A stretch of DNA of 64,000 nt, from contig DAINSK010000017.1 of assembly GCA_036741355.1 (NCBI GenBank), positions 1-64,000 on the forward strand, given 5' to 3'. Below are positions 8,496 through 16,956 of the stretch, in pieces. Made by a program: the position numbers and the translations under genes. Positions within the stretch are counted from its first letter, which is position 1; each line of letters opens with the position of its first letter. The stretch is from JBBRGK01 sp036741355 (GTDB lineage: Bacteria > Chloroflexota > Dehalococcoidia > CAUJGQ01). Under the pieces are notes generated by a model. The model did no database searches and had not been told where the DNA came from. It saw nothing but the letters and a program-made list of their open reading frames with translations.

Positions 8496-8765
8496 GTGGC
8501 TGTAGCGCCGCTTTTTTTCGGTCTGCTGATGATCCTCTGGCTCGCGCTGGGGCTGGCGGGCTGGACTGCCGTATCGTACCGCTTCCCGCTCAGCACGAGT
8601 TTCACCTCCCTGGGAGCCGCGCTGATGACGGCCGTGGCCGGCGGCGCGCTGCCCGCGCTGCTTGGCTGGCGCACGCTTCCGGGGCTGATTTCCGGTCTTG
8701 TATTGGCGTTGGTGGGATCAACTGCGGCAGCATGGCAGACTGTGACACGTACGCGCCGACGATAA
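8496..8765 (+). CDS. Small hydrophobic membrane protein, unknown function
   Basis: An 89-residue protein starting with GTG. Three hydrophobic stretches are visible (about residues 4-25, 36-56 and 61-78), with a basic C-terminus (TRTRRR). This suggests a small integral membrane protein with its tail in the cytoplasm. I recognise no family. The next gene starts 34 bases later. No strong ribosome binding site precedes the start, which lowers confidence. Confidence 0.5.
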   Translation: MAVAPLFFGLLMILWLALGLAGWTAVSYRFPLSTSFTSLGAALMTAVAGGALPALLGWRTLPGLISGLVLALVGSTAAAWQTVTRTRRR

Positions 8766-8799
8766 GGTGCTTACACGAATCCTCTGGAGTATCAGAGAT

Positions 8800-9756
8800 A
8801 TGGCCGTCTCGGTCGCCCTCTCAACCATGTGGGCGCAACAGTCACGCTTCGACACAGACATGATCGCGTTCGCTGAAATCGCGAAGGTGGCCGGCTACTC
8901 GCACATCGAGGTCAGCCACGCAACCGACGAGCTGGGGCTGCGTGCGCTCATGGACCAATCGCCCTTGCCGATCAGCAGCCTGCACGCCCCAACGCCGCGC
9001 GAACGCACGCCAAACGGCCGTTGGAACACCGATCTCAATCTCGCGGCACAGGACGAGTCAGAGCGTCAGGCGGCGATCGACGCGACGCTTCGCACCATCG
9101 ACCTGGCCGCGGAAGCCGGTGCCGGCAGCGTCGTCGTCCACCTGGGTGGAGTGAGTGCAGCGGGGGTTCGCGGCGATGGCGCCCTGCGACGGCTATACGA
9201 CGCCGGCAAGATCCAGTCCGACGAGGCTGAGGCCGAACGGCGATCGGCGCGCGAGGAGCGAGCAGCCCGCGCCGGCACCGCGTTCTCCGCCGCCCAGCTC
9301 AGCCTGGATACACTGGCCGATCGTGCTCGCCAGAGGAAGGTCCGCATCGGGCTCGAGTGCCGTATGTGGTACCACGAAATCCCGTTGCCGGACGAAGCGG
9401 AGCGGCTACTCGCGTTCTTTGATGCAAGCGTCGTTGGCTACTGGCACGATGTCGGCCACGCCGAAATCCTGGACAGGATCGGGTTGGTGCCGCTCGAGGA
9501 GTGGTTCCAGCGGCTGGGATCGCGCCTGATCGGTTGCCATCTTCATGACATGAATGGAATCGTCGACCACCGCGCCCCCGGCACCGGAGACGTGGACTGG
9601 TCGCGAATTGCCACTGCGGTCTCTGGCACGAAGGTGCGCACACTCGAGATCAACCAAAATCAGCCTCAGGAATCGCTCGCCACCGCGCTTGCCTTGCTAC
9701 GGCGCGAGGGTGTCGTTCCCGACGGTATGGCGACCGGCGTCTCGCCCGGCCGCTGA
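8800..9756 (+). CDS. Sugar phosphate isomerase/epimerase-like TIM barrel protein
   Basis: A 318-residue protein of the xylose isomerase-like TIM barrel (AP endonuclease 2) superfamily. Acidic and His residues ending the beta strands are visible: YSHIEVSH, SSLHAP, VVVHLGG, IGLECRMWYHE, GYWHDVGHAEI, GCHLHDMNG and LEINQ. These normally bind a divalent metal and a sugar-like substrate. I chose ATG at 8800 (MAVSVALSTMW) because GGAG lies about ten bases upstream; the frame opens earlier at 8767. The substrate cannot be told from sequence. Threonine synthase follows 58 bases later. Confidence 0.8.
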   Translation: MAVSVALSTMWAQQSRFDTDMIAFAEIAKVAGYSHIEVSHATDELGLRALMDQSPLPISSLHAPTPRERTPNGRWNTDLNLAAQDESERQAAIDATLRTIDLAAEAGAGSVVVHLGGVSAAGVRGDGALRRLYDAGKIQSDEAEAERRSAREERAARAGTAFSAAQLSLDTLADRARQRKVRIGLECRMWYHEIPLPDEAERLLAFFDASVVGYWHDVGHAEILDRIGLVPLEEWFQRLGSRLIGCHLHDMNGIVDHRAPGTGDVDWSRIATAVSGTKVRTLEINQNQPQESLATALALLRREGVVPDGMATGVSPGR

Positions 9757-9814
9757 ACTTTCTGCGGTATCTCACACGATACTGAACGGTCTTTCGCGCG
9801 GGAGGCGCCGAGCC

Positions 9815-11017
9815 ATGAGCTACCTGATTCACCTCGAATGCCCAAAATGCCGTGAGAAGCGATCGCCAGCTGAGGTCGTGAACCTGTGCTCATGCGGGTC
9901 GCCCATGCTGGCGCGCTATGACCTGGAGCGTTTAGCCGCAAAGACGCCTCGCGAAGCGCTCAGGGGGCGAGAGGCGACGATGTGGCGCTACCGTGAGCTG
10001 ATGCCGGTCGAAGATCCGGCCAACATCGTCTCGTTAGGCGAAGGTTTTACACCCGTGCTCCGCCTGGCACGCGCGGGCGAGCGCTACGGCTTTGGTGAGC
10101 TCTGGATGAAGGACGAAGGGCTTAACCCTACCGGCAGCTTCAAGGCGCGCGGTGCGTCTGCCGGCGTTTCGCGGGCCAAAGAGCTCGGCATTACGGACAT
10201 CGCGATGCCCACGGCAGGCAACGCAGGCGGGGCGTGGGCCGCTTACGGGGCGCGCGCGGGCATGGTGACGCGCATCGTCATGCCGGCCGACGCCCCCGAA
10301 ATCAACCAGAAAGAAGCGTGGGCGTGTGGCGCGGAGGTCTATCTCGTGCGCGGCCTCATCTCCGATGCCGGACGTATCGTCGGCCGGGCGGTGCAACGCT
10401 ACGGCTGGTTCGACGCCTCGACGCTGAAGGAGCCCTACCGCATCGAAGGCAAGAAGACGATGGGCTTCGAGCTGGCCGAGCAGTTCGACTGGCGTCCGCC
10501 CGAGGTCATCCTTTACCCGGCCGGCGGAGGTGTCGGCCTGATCGGCATCTGGAAAGCGTTCGACGAGCTACGGCAGATCGGCTGGATGGATGACCGCGTG
10601 CGCCCGCGGCTGGTGGCCGTCCAGGCTGAGGGCTGCATGCCGCTGGTTCAGGCGTACGAGGCGGGCCGAACCGAGTCCGACTTTTGGGAAGGCGCGAACA
10701 CCATCGCCGCCGGCATTCGCGTGCCGAAGGCGCTGGGCGACTTCCTCGTGCTGCAGGGGGTACGCGAGACCAACGGCGCCTGTGTCGCCGTCAGCGACGA
10801 TCAGATAACGGCGATGGTCGGAGAGTTGGCATCGCTGGAAGGTACGTTGATCTGCCCGGAAGGTGCCGCGACGCTCGCGGCGGCGATCAAGATGAAAGAG
10901 AACGGCCAGATCGGTCGCGACGAGCGCGTCCTGCTGCTCAACACCGGGAGTGGCCTCAAGTATCCCGACCTGCTCCACCCAGATCTGCCGGTGCTGAACG
11001 CCACCGACGACATCTAA
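9815..11017 (+). CDS. thrC: Threonine synthase
   Basis: PLP enzyme turning O-phosphohomoserine into threonine. A four-cysteine zinc ribbon (Cys9, Cys12, Cys25, Cys27) opens the protein, followed by the fold II PLP domain with Lys110 in NPTGSFKARG as the likely Schiff base lysine and the PAGGGVGLIGIWKA phosphate loop. ATG at 9815 has GGGAGG at 9800-9805. Length is 400. The ribbon-bearing subgroup includes true threonine synthases and related pyridoxal-dependent lyases, so the specificity is likely but not certain. Confidence 0.85.
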   Translation: MSYLIHLECPKCREKRSPAEVVNLCSCGSPMLARYDLERLAAKTPREALRGREATMWRYRELMPVEDPANIVSLGEGFTPVLRLARAGERYGFGELWMKDEGLNPTGSFKARGASAGVSRAKELGITDIAMPTAGNAGGAWAAYGARAGMVTRIVMPADAPEINQKEAWACGAEVYLVRGLISDAGRIVGRAVQRYGWFDASTLKEPYRIEGKKTMGFELAEQFDWRPPEVILYPAGGGVGLIGIWKAFDELRQIGWMDDRVRPRLVAVQAEGCMPLVQAYEAGRTESDFWEGANTIAAGIRVPKALGDFLVLQGVRETNGACVAVSDDQITAMVGELASLEGTLICPEGAATLAAAIKMKENGQIGRDERVLLLNTGSGLKYPDLLHPDLPVLNATDDI

Positions 11018-11070
11018 TACGCCGCGGCCGTTTGCGCCGTCATACCAGGTCGAAACGTAAGCTGGAACGG

Positions 11071-11568
11071 CTACCCGGGAAACTCCCAGAGTCCACCGGA
11101 CGGCTGATCAGGCGAGAGCCGCCACTGCGGTAGCGTAAATGTGGCGTCGACGTCCAGAAACGTCACTTCAACGCGCTTGCCGATTGCGACGTTCTCCTGT
11201 TTCTCTGGATTGAAGCTGGCGTCCACGAGGTTCATAACGATGCGCAACGCTTCGTCGGGCGTCGGCTCGCCGCGCTGCTCGTCGAGCTCGACGAGCACGA
11301 TCGGATACGGCGCCCAGTCGCGGAAGCCCGGCTGAATCGCCTGGCAGACGATCTGGTAGCTGTAGATCGTCCCCTTGCCGCTGACCTGCTGCCAGTGCCA
11401 CGCCATGCTCAGGCACCACGGGCACGATGGACCTGGCTCCCAGCGCAGCTTGCCGCAACCCTCGCACTGTTTTACGGCCAATCGGTTCTCGCGCGCCGCT
11501 TCGAAGTAGCCGCGGTGCTCGTTATCGTTCCCGGCTACAGAGAGGAGCATGCCTCGATATTCAGCCAT
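11071..11568 (-). CDS. DUF35 OB-fold/zinc ribbon, thiolase partner protein
   Basis: A 165-residue protein with a rubredoxin-like zinc ribbon (CEGCGKL...CPWC, residues about 35-52) followed by an OB fold (GKGTIYSYQIV...). Proteins of this family bind thiolases or lipid-transfer-type enzymes and ChsH1-like hydratases in acyl-CoA and steroid side-chain breakdown. It lies four bases after the thiolase-like gene, its expected partner, with which it probably forms one complex. The tail is longer than in minimal members. Confidence 0.85.
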   Translation of the reverse strand: MAEYRGMLLSVAGNDNEHRGYFEAARENRLAVKQCEGCGKLRWEPGPSCPWCLSMAWHWQQVSGKGTIYSYQIVCQAIQPGFRDWAPYPIVLVELDEQRGEPTPDEALRIVMNLVDASFNPEKQENVAIGKRVEVTFLDVDATFTLPQWRLSPDQPSGGLWEFPG

Positions 11569-11572
11569 CGTC

Positions 11573-12790
11573 CTAGCCTCGCCTCATGATCAATGCGCTT
11601 CCCGTGGCAGGAGTCGCCCAGCCCATGTTCATCGAGATCTCCGGTTGCTTCACCTGCCGGCAATGGCCCTCGGAGTAATCGAAGCTGTGCTCGCCCTGAG
11701 CCGCGCCGGGGCAGTAGTCATCCGCCTGCCAGCGCAACTGCCGTGTGTTTTCGATGACGAGGTTCATTCCGTGTGTATAGGCCTCGCAGAGCTGACCGCC
11801 GCTGGTATTGTTCGGCCGGTCACTACCAAGTTGGAGCGCACCGCTCGCGACATACGAACCGCCCTCGCCCTTCTTACAGAAGCCGTAATCCTCCATTTGG
11901 AGCATGGTCGTAAACGTGAACGCGTCGTAGCAGCCGGTCACGTCGATGTCCTTGTGCTCGACGTCCGCCATCTTGAAAACCATCGGCCCGGCGTAGTAAC
12001 CGGCGACGCGCGTAATCGGCCCGTGAACGTAGTGCATATCCGGGCGCGGCTTGCTGACACGGCCGACCACGCCCAGGATGTGCGCCGGTCGCTGCCGCAG
12101 GTCACGCGCCCGTTCGGCCGAGGTCACGATAACGCAGGTTGCGTTGTCGGTTTCCACGCAGCAGTCGAGCAGGTGCAGGGGTTTGGTGATCCAGCGTGAG
12201 TTGAGCACGTCGTCGATCTCCAGCCGCTGCTTGTACAGCGCTTTGGGATTGTTGCTCGCGTGCTTGCTGCCCACGACCTTGACGGCGGCCACCTGCTCGC
12301 TGGTTGTGCCGTACTCCATCATGTGGCGCATGAACGCGAACGAAAACATCTGACCGGCGCTCATCCATCCGTACGGCAAGCGCAGCAACTGGCTCTCCCG
12401 CGGTGCCGACTGCGTCCGCGAACCGGTGCCACCAATGCGTGTCTGCGTATACCCATTCATCGACCGCCAGATGGCGACGGTATGGCACATGCCGCCTTCG
12501 ATCACGCCACGGGCGATTCCGACAAGCGCCTCCGTGCTCGAGCCACCGCCGGAACAGTCCATAAAAAAGTTGGGGCGTATACCGAGGTCGTTCGCAACGG
12601 CCGGCGACGTGGTCGAGTCGTTTCCGTGGTAGCTCAGCAGGCCGTCGATCCCGTCGCTGCCGAGGCCGGAGTCCGTCATTGCGTTCCGGATCGCGGTCAC
12701 AGCCATCTGGCGCGTGGTCATCCCCGAGTTGCGCGTATACGGCGTCTCCCCGACGCCGACGATGCAATACCGGTCGCGCATATCGCTCAT
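11573..12790 (-). CDS. Thiolase/lipid-transfer (SCP-x type) family protein
   Basis: A 405-residue thiolase-fold protein. VGVGETPYTR at the start, the FMDCSGGGSSTEALVGIARG region bearing the nucleophile-position Cys, and a glycine-rich C-terminus are typical of the lipid-transfer protein/thiolase group. Such enzymes cleave or rearrange beta-keto or aldol acyl-CoA intermediates and need a DUF35 partner, encoded immediately downstream. ATG at 12790 was chosen because GAGGAGGG precedes it; the longer frame at 12979 runs into the next gene. Exact chemistry (thiolysis or retro-aldol) is not determined. Confidence 0.82.
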   Translation of the reverse strand: MSDMRDRYCIVGVGETPYTRNSGMTTRQMAVTAIRNAMTDSGLGSDGIDGLLSYHGNDSTTSPAVANDLGIRPNFFMDCSGGGSSTEALVGIARGVIEGGMCHTVAIWRSMNGYTQTRIGGTGSRTQSAPRESQLLRLPYGWMSAGQMFSFAFMRHMMEYGTTSEQVAAVKVVGSKHASNNPKALYKQRLEIDDVLNSRWITKPLHLLDCCVETDNATCVIVTSAERARDLRQRPAHILGVVGRVSKPRPDMHYVHGPITRVAGYYAGPMVFKMADVEHKDIDVTGCYDAFTFTTMLQMEDYGFCKKGEGGSYVASGALQLGSDRPNNTSGGQLCEAYTHGMNLVIENTRQLRWQADDYCPGAAQGEHSFDYSEGHCRQVKQPEISMNMGWATPATGSALIMRRG

Positions 12791-12827
12791 ATTGATGGCC
12801 CTCCTCTGGCCCGTGGAACAGATCGGG

Positions 12828-14033
12828 CTAGTCGCGCGGCAAGCCAAGTCCGCGCGTCGCGATGATGTTGCGCTGAACTTCCGAAGTACCACCCCGAATA
12901 GTCGCCGGCACGGCACCAAGGTAGCCCTTCGCAAACGACCGCTCCGCGCCGCCGTCCACGCGGAGGCCCTTGAGGCCAAGGCAGTTCATCGCCGTTTGCG
13001 CCAACCGCTGCGAGAGCTCAGAGTTGAACAGTTTGGCCGTCGAAGCTTCGTAGTTAGGGATCTCGCCCCGAGACTGCATCGAAATGATGCGAAACGAATA
13101 CTGGAACATGACTTCGGTCTCGATGAAGCGCTGGGCTATCTCCTGGCGCACCGAACTGGCGTTGGCCCGTCGCTGAAGTGATTCGTCGGACTTGATCACG
13201 TCGAGCAGCCGCATCAGTGTACGACGCGCGGCAACGGCGCCGCCGATGTTCGAGCGCTCGAAGTCGAGCAGAGTCATACCCACGTACCAGCCGCGGTTCA
13301 GCTCGCCAACGAGGTTTGTGGCGGGAACCCGGACGTTGTCGAAGAATACTTCGTTGAAATAGTGCCCCTCACTCATATCGACCAGCGGCCGCACCGAAAT
13401 ACCCGGGGTCTTGATGTCGTCGATGAGCAGAAACGAGATGCCGCGGTGCTTCGGCGCGTCGGGATCGGTCCGCACGAGGGCGAACATCGCATCCGCCGTA
13501 TGGGCGGCAGAAGTCCAGATTTTCTGACCGTTAATGACAAAGTCGTCGCCGTCGCGGACGGCCCGAGTCTGCAATGAGGCGAGGTCGGACCCAGAACCTG
13601 GTTCGGAGTAACCTTGCGCCCAGGTAACCTCGCCCGCAAGAATCGGAGGCAGATATCTGCGCCGTTGCTGTTCGGTGCCATGGACGATCAGCGTCGGGCC
13701 GAGCAGCGAAACGCCGGAGCCGCCGACGTTCGGCGCCCCGGCGCGCGCGATCTCCTGGTTGAGGATGAACTGCTCCATCGGGGTAAGACCAGCGCCGCCG
13801 TACTCCTTCGGCCAGTGCGGCGCTACCCAGCCCCGTTCGCTAAGCGCCTGTTGCCATTCCATGGCAGCGCGACGCACTTCGGGGTCCTGGGACTTGCGGT
13901 CGAATTCCCAGGCCCGGCCTTCGACCTCGCCGGTCGCGGCAAGATCGCGATACCGCGCCGGCAGCCGGGCGCTGATAACTTGCTGGACTTCTGCTCGAAA
14001 TACAGCCTGCTCGGGCGTATCCTTCCAATCCAT
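12828..14033 (-). CDS. Acyl-CoA dehydrogenase
   Basis: FAD enzyme that introduces an alpha-beta double bond in acyl-CoA thioesters. Family blocks are clear: the GYSEPGSGSDLASLQTRAV flavin segment, INGQKIWTS, and the C-terminal GGTSEVQRNIIATRGLGLPR. Length is 401. A paralogue of the same subtype lies at 62244-63488 and shares this layout. It sits in the minus-strand run of hydratase, dehydrogenase, thiolase and OB-fold genes, so it most likely acts in the same beta-oxidation-like route. The substrate is unknown; members close to this type often take bulky, non-linear acyl-CoAs. Confidence 0.92.
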   Translation of the reverse strand: MDWKDTPEQAVFRAEVQQVISARLPARYRDLAATGEVEGRAWEFDRKSQDPEVRRAAMEWQQALSERGWVAPHWPKEYGGAGLTPMEQFILNQEIARAGAPNVGGSGVSLLGPTLIVHGTEQQRRRYLPPILAGEVTWAQGYSEPGSGSDLASLQTRAVRDGDDFVINGQKIWTSAAHTADAMFALVRTDPDAPKHRGISFLLIDDIKTPGISVRPLVDMSEGHYFNEVFFDNVRVPATNLVGELNRGWYVGMTLLDFERSNIGGAVAARRTLMRLLDVIKSDESLQRRANASSVRQEIAQRFIETEVMFQYSFRIISMQSRGEIPNYEASTAKLFNSELSQRLAQTAMNCLGLKGLRVDGGAERSFAKGYLGAVPATIRGGTSEVQRNIIATRGLGLPRD

Positions 14034-14086
14034 CGCGAAAACCTCTTCTCAACGCTGCGCCGGGGACGGGCGATTGTCGTGCGCTG

Positions 14087-14905
14087 TTAATGCCCCGTGA
14101 AGCGTGGATGCCGCTTCTCTCTGAAAGCGAGTGGACCCTCGCGGGCGTCTTCTGTGCTCGTGGCGATTGTCTGTAGCCATTGCGCCATTTCCAGCGCCGT
14201 ATCGAGGTCGACGGCCTGCGACTTGTACGCCAGCTTCTTCATGTACTGGATCGCAACCGGCGGGCCATCGGCCAGTTCTCGCGCGAAATTGCGGATTTCC
14301 TCCGCGAGCGCGTCTGTATCGACGACGCGACTGACATACCCAATGTCCAGCGCCTCCTGGGCGCTGAACGTTCGGCTGGTCCAGAGCAGCTCCAACGCTT
14401 TCGCCATACCAAGGATGCGCGGCAGAAAATAACAGCCGCCGTTGCCCGGGATAATTGCGTTTCGGCTGTAGGCCTGCGTGAACTTTGCGTCTCGCGCCGC
14501 TATGCGGATGTCGGCCATGCTCGCCAGGTCCATGCCGGCCCCCGCCGCCGCCCCATTCACCGCGGCGAGATACGGCTTATCGAGCCGTAATACTGCTCGA
14601 CCGACGCTCTGGATACTGCGCAGGTTGTGACGCCGGTCGGCAATCGACGGGGCCCGCTCGGACGATTCGTTGCGTTCGACGATCGTGCGTCCGGCCGAAA
14701 GATCCATGCCGGAGCAAAAGCCTCGACCGGCGCCGGTCAAGACGACAACGCGCACGCCGTCATCTTTCCAGGCGCGGTCGAGGTACTCTGCCAGTCCAGA
14801 CGTAAGGTCGGCGGACAGCGCGTTTAGCCGCTCCGGCCGGTTCAGCGTGATGGTGGCGATCGAGTCTGTGACCTCGTACAGCACGTCCTGGTGTTCGCTG
14901 GTCAT
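14087..14905 (-). CDS. Enoyl-CoA hydratase/isomerase family protein
   Basis: A crotonase-fold enzyme of 272 residues, probably hydrating the double bond made by the neighbouring dehydrogenase. The oxyanion-hole segment GAGRGFCSGMDLSAG (about residue 65) and AAVNGAAAGAGMDLASMADI (about 120) are visible. The second block lacks the usual Glu pair of classic hydratases, so another crotonase reaction is possible. ATG at 14905 has a perfect AAGGAGGT upstream; the longer start at 14929 does not. It heads the run leading to the dehydrogenase and thiolase. Confidence 0.85.
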   Translation of the reverse strand: MTSEHQDVLYEVTDSIATITLNRPERLNALSADLTSGLAEYLDRAWKDDGVRVVVLTGAGRGFCSGMDLSAGRTIVERNESSERAPSIADRRHNLRSIQSVGRAVLRLDKPYLAAVNGAAAGAGMDLASMADIRIAARDAKFTQAYSRNAIIPGNGGCYFLPRILGMAKALELLWTSRTFSAQEALDIGYVSRVVDTDALAEEIRNFARELADGPPVAIQYMKKLAYKSQAVDLDTALEMAQWLQTIATSTEDAREGPLAFREKRHPRFTGH

Positions 14906-15027
14906 GGGTGACCTCCTTTGGCGCTTCATTTCACAAAACCCGCGGTACGCGCCCTACGCCCGGTTCGTCCGGAACCCTGTGCGTCCGCCGCAGCGATCGC
15001 TCGGGACTCTTTCGCCGTTCCTGGTGG

Positions 15028-16068
15028 TTAGACGGCTGCAACCGGCATACGTGATTCCTGAACCCGGCGCAGCGCTCGGACGAGCGGGGCTTCATGCTCA
15101 GGTTCGGGCAGCGGTAGCTGTGTACGGGTAGCAAATCCGCCGAACCGCTCGACGATCCGGTCGCCGATCTGGTCGTACGTGCCGACGGCGGCGAAAGTCC
15201 GCACCATTTCGTCGGTGATCAGACCCGGCATCTGACTCCAACCGTTCGTCACGGAATGTTCGTGCAGCTTTCGACCGGTCTCTCCCCAACCGTGTAACTC
15301 CCACACGGAGCTGTACGTGCGCGTCGAGCCATAGAAGGCGATCTGCCAACGCACGCGTTCGACGGCTCGGTTCACGTCGTCCTGTGTCGGCCCCGTTGCA
15401 ATCATGCCGCCACCGGAGATATCGAGGTCGGCGAGCGTCCGGCCGCTTCGCTCGGCACCCTTTTCCAAGTTGGGCAACACGTGCTCTCGGACGTACGCCT
15501 CCGTGGAGAAGGCGTGCATGCGCACACCCTGGCATAGCTCTCCCGCAAGACGGCACATGTACGGCTTCACAGCGGCAAGTTGAATGGACGGGAACGGCGT
15601 CCCGGCGGGCAGTGGATGCGGGCGGTGATTGGGCGTCATGACGTTGAGCCGGAAGTGCGTACCCCCGTAATTAAGCTGGCTCTCCGTCTGCCAGCACTCC
15701 CAAACAGCCCGCATCGCGAGGATGTAGTCGCGCATCCGCGTCGCCGGGGCGCTCCACGGCATACCGAAGCGGCGTTCGATCTGTCCCTTCACCTGGCTGC
15801 CAAGCCCAAGCATCAAACGCCCGTGAGAAAAGCGCTGCAGGTCGAACGCCGCATACGCCATCGTAGTGGGGCTGCGGACGAACGCCTGCGCCACCGATGT
15901 CGCAAGCGTCACGCGTTGGCTGTGCTCGGCGGCCAGCGCCAGCGCAGCGAAAGGATTGTGCTGCGTCTCGGGCACAACCACACCGTCGAATCCCAACGCC
16001 TCGGCGCGTCGCACCGCGGCGGGGATATCGCTGAGGTCGTCCAGCGGCAGACCGGCTTCTACGTACAT
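15028..16068 (-). CDS. Luciferase-like (LLM class) flavin or F420-dependent oxidoreductase
   Basis: A 346-residue TIM-barrel oxidoreductase of the bacterial luciferase superfamily. The N-terminal ADALGFDG-like block (RRAEALGFDGVVVPE), the FDLQRFSHGRLMLGLGSQV segment and the later GGGMIATG are typical. Members use reduced FMN or F420 to oxygenate or reduce organic substrates. ATG at 16068 follows AAGGGGG. The gene lies 17 bases after a decayed CaiB gene and belongs to the catabolic region. A second member is at 19580. Cofactor choice cannot be settled from sequence alone. Confidence 0.85.
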   Translation of the reverse strand: MYVEAGLPLDDLSDIPAAVRRAEALGFDGVVVPETQHNPFAALALAAEHSQRVTLATSVAQAFVRSPTTMAYAAFDLQRFSHGRLMLGLGSQVKGQIERRFGMPWSAPATRMRDYILAMRAVWECWQTESQLNYGGTHFRLNVMTPNHRPHPLPAGTPFPSIQLAAVKPYMCRLAGELCQGVRMHAFSTEAYVREHVLPNLEKGAERSGRTLADLDISGGGMIATGPTQDDVNRAVERVRWQIAFYGSTRTYSSVWELHGWGETGRKLHEHSVTNGWSQMPGLITDEMVRTFAAVGTYDQIGDRIVERFGGFATRTQLPLPEPEHEAPLVRALRRVQESRMPVAAV

Positions 16069-16085
16069 CGCAGCCCCCTTGTCAA

Positions 16086-16577
16086 TTAGTCGCCGATTAC
16101 CGCTCCGTGGACCGAGTCCTCCGCGGGCGAGACTTCGGCGCCGAAGCGGCTCTCGTGGTCCGGGTCCACCTCCACCAGGGTGCCAACACGAAGCATTTGC
16201 TCGAAATTCTGTGGGTCAACCTCGCGCGGCGCAGTTGGATGGTCACTCACGACGTTCTCGGCGTATAGTCGCCCGATCTCCTCGTCGCCCATTCCGAGTA
16301 TGTCCTCCCGCAGATCGAGGGTGACGCTCCGCTTGTTCCAGTTGAGGTACTGGAAGATTAGGCTCTGTTCGGGCGCGGCCACGCCAGGCTGCAGCGGCTC
16401 CAAGGTTCGGGCGAAATCACCACCACCGGGCTTCTCCAACTTGATAACGTTCGCTCCGAAATCGCCCAATAGCCGCGCGGCGAACGGAGCCGCGACGCCA
16501 TGGCTCAGATCGAGCACGCGGAGCCCACCGAGGGCTCCAACAGTTGTCGCGGAATTTTCCTGCGCCGCCGTCGTCAT
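16086..16577 (-). pseudogene. CaiB/BaiF CoA-transferase, internally deleted
   Basis: Reads as the first 85 or so residues of a type III CoA-transferase (LRVLDLSHGVAAPFAARLLG, then NWNKRSVTLDLRED) joined directly to what is normally the extreme C-terminus (ILGMGDEEIGRLYAENVV). About 280 residues of the middle, including most of the catalytic region, are missing while the frame stays open. An extra 50-residue tail follows. A normal member has about 400 residues; this has 163. The ATG at 16577 overlaps the stop of an upstream remnant as ATGA. It is either a pseudogene or a mini-protein; activity as a transferase is very unlikely. Confidence 0.7.
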
Positions 16578-16651
16578 CTGAGAACCGCTCGGCTGCAGCC
16601 GATCAGTGCGCGGATTTCGTCGGTGATCAGGCTTTCCTCTGCCTCTGAAAT
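16574..16651 (-). pseudogene. MaoC/FAS1-like dehydratase N-terminal remnant
   Basis: A 25-codon frame containing EESLITDEIRALIG, which resembles the very start of MaoC-type (FAS1-like) dehydratases; the rest of the domain is absent. It begins at a possible ATT start behind AAGGGGG and ends in a TGA overlapping the ATG of the deleted CaiB gene. This suggests a former MaoC-CaiB operon that lost most of both genes. The match is short, so the identification is tentative. Confidence 0.35.
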
Positions 16652-16860
16652 ACCGGGCCCCCTTGCCTGGATACTGCATCCTAACTGCCTGAGATGACAA
16701 GTGTTCGCCGCGGTGCAAAGCGACTCTGTAACCAAATTTTGGACAATGCGCAACGCCGTTGCGAAACAACGACGCGGCGATCTAACCTCACACGGTCAGG
16801 ATTGCCCAGTGTACCGCTCCCTGGAAGGCGTGACTCGCCTGCCTGCCACGGGAGAATGTC

Positions 16861-16956
16861 GTGACGATCCTACACGAGCGGGCTGCTGAAACGATTTCCC
16901 GGGAGAAGGGCTACCGGGCGCCCGCGTACGCCGACGAAATGCAGGGCGAATGGTAA
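16861..16956 (+). CDS. Small ORF (31 codons) ahead of the CaiB fusion gene
   Basis: GTG at 16861 is preceded by GGGAGAA with good spacing, and the frame stops at 16956, seven bases into the ATG of the next gene (ATGGTAA overlap). It begins VTILHERAAETISREKGYRA. The overlap suggests translational coupling, perhaps a leader peptide or the true upstream small gene. No family is recognised. Confidence 0.35.
   Translation: MTILHERAAETISREKGYRAPAYADEMQGEW

Noticed and set aside
16701..16889. Plus-strand ORF upstream of the CaiB fusion
   Set aside because: No ribosome binding site or recognisable motif; it runs through a promoter-like region.
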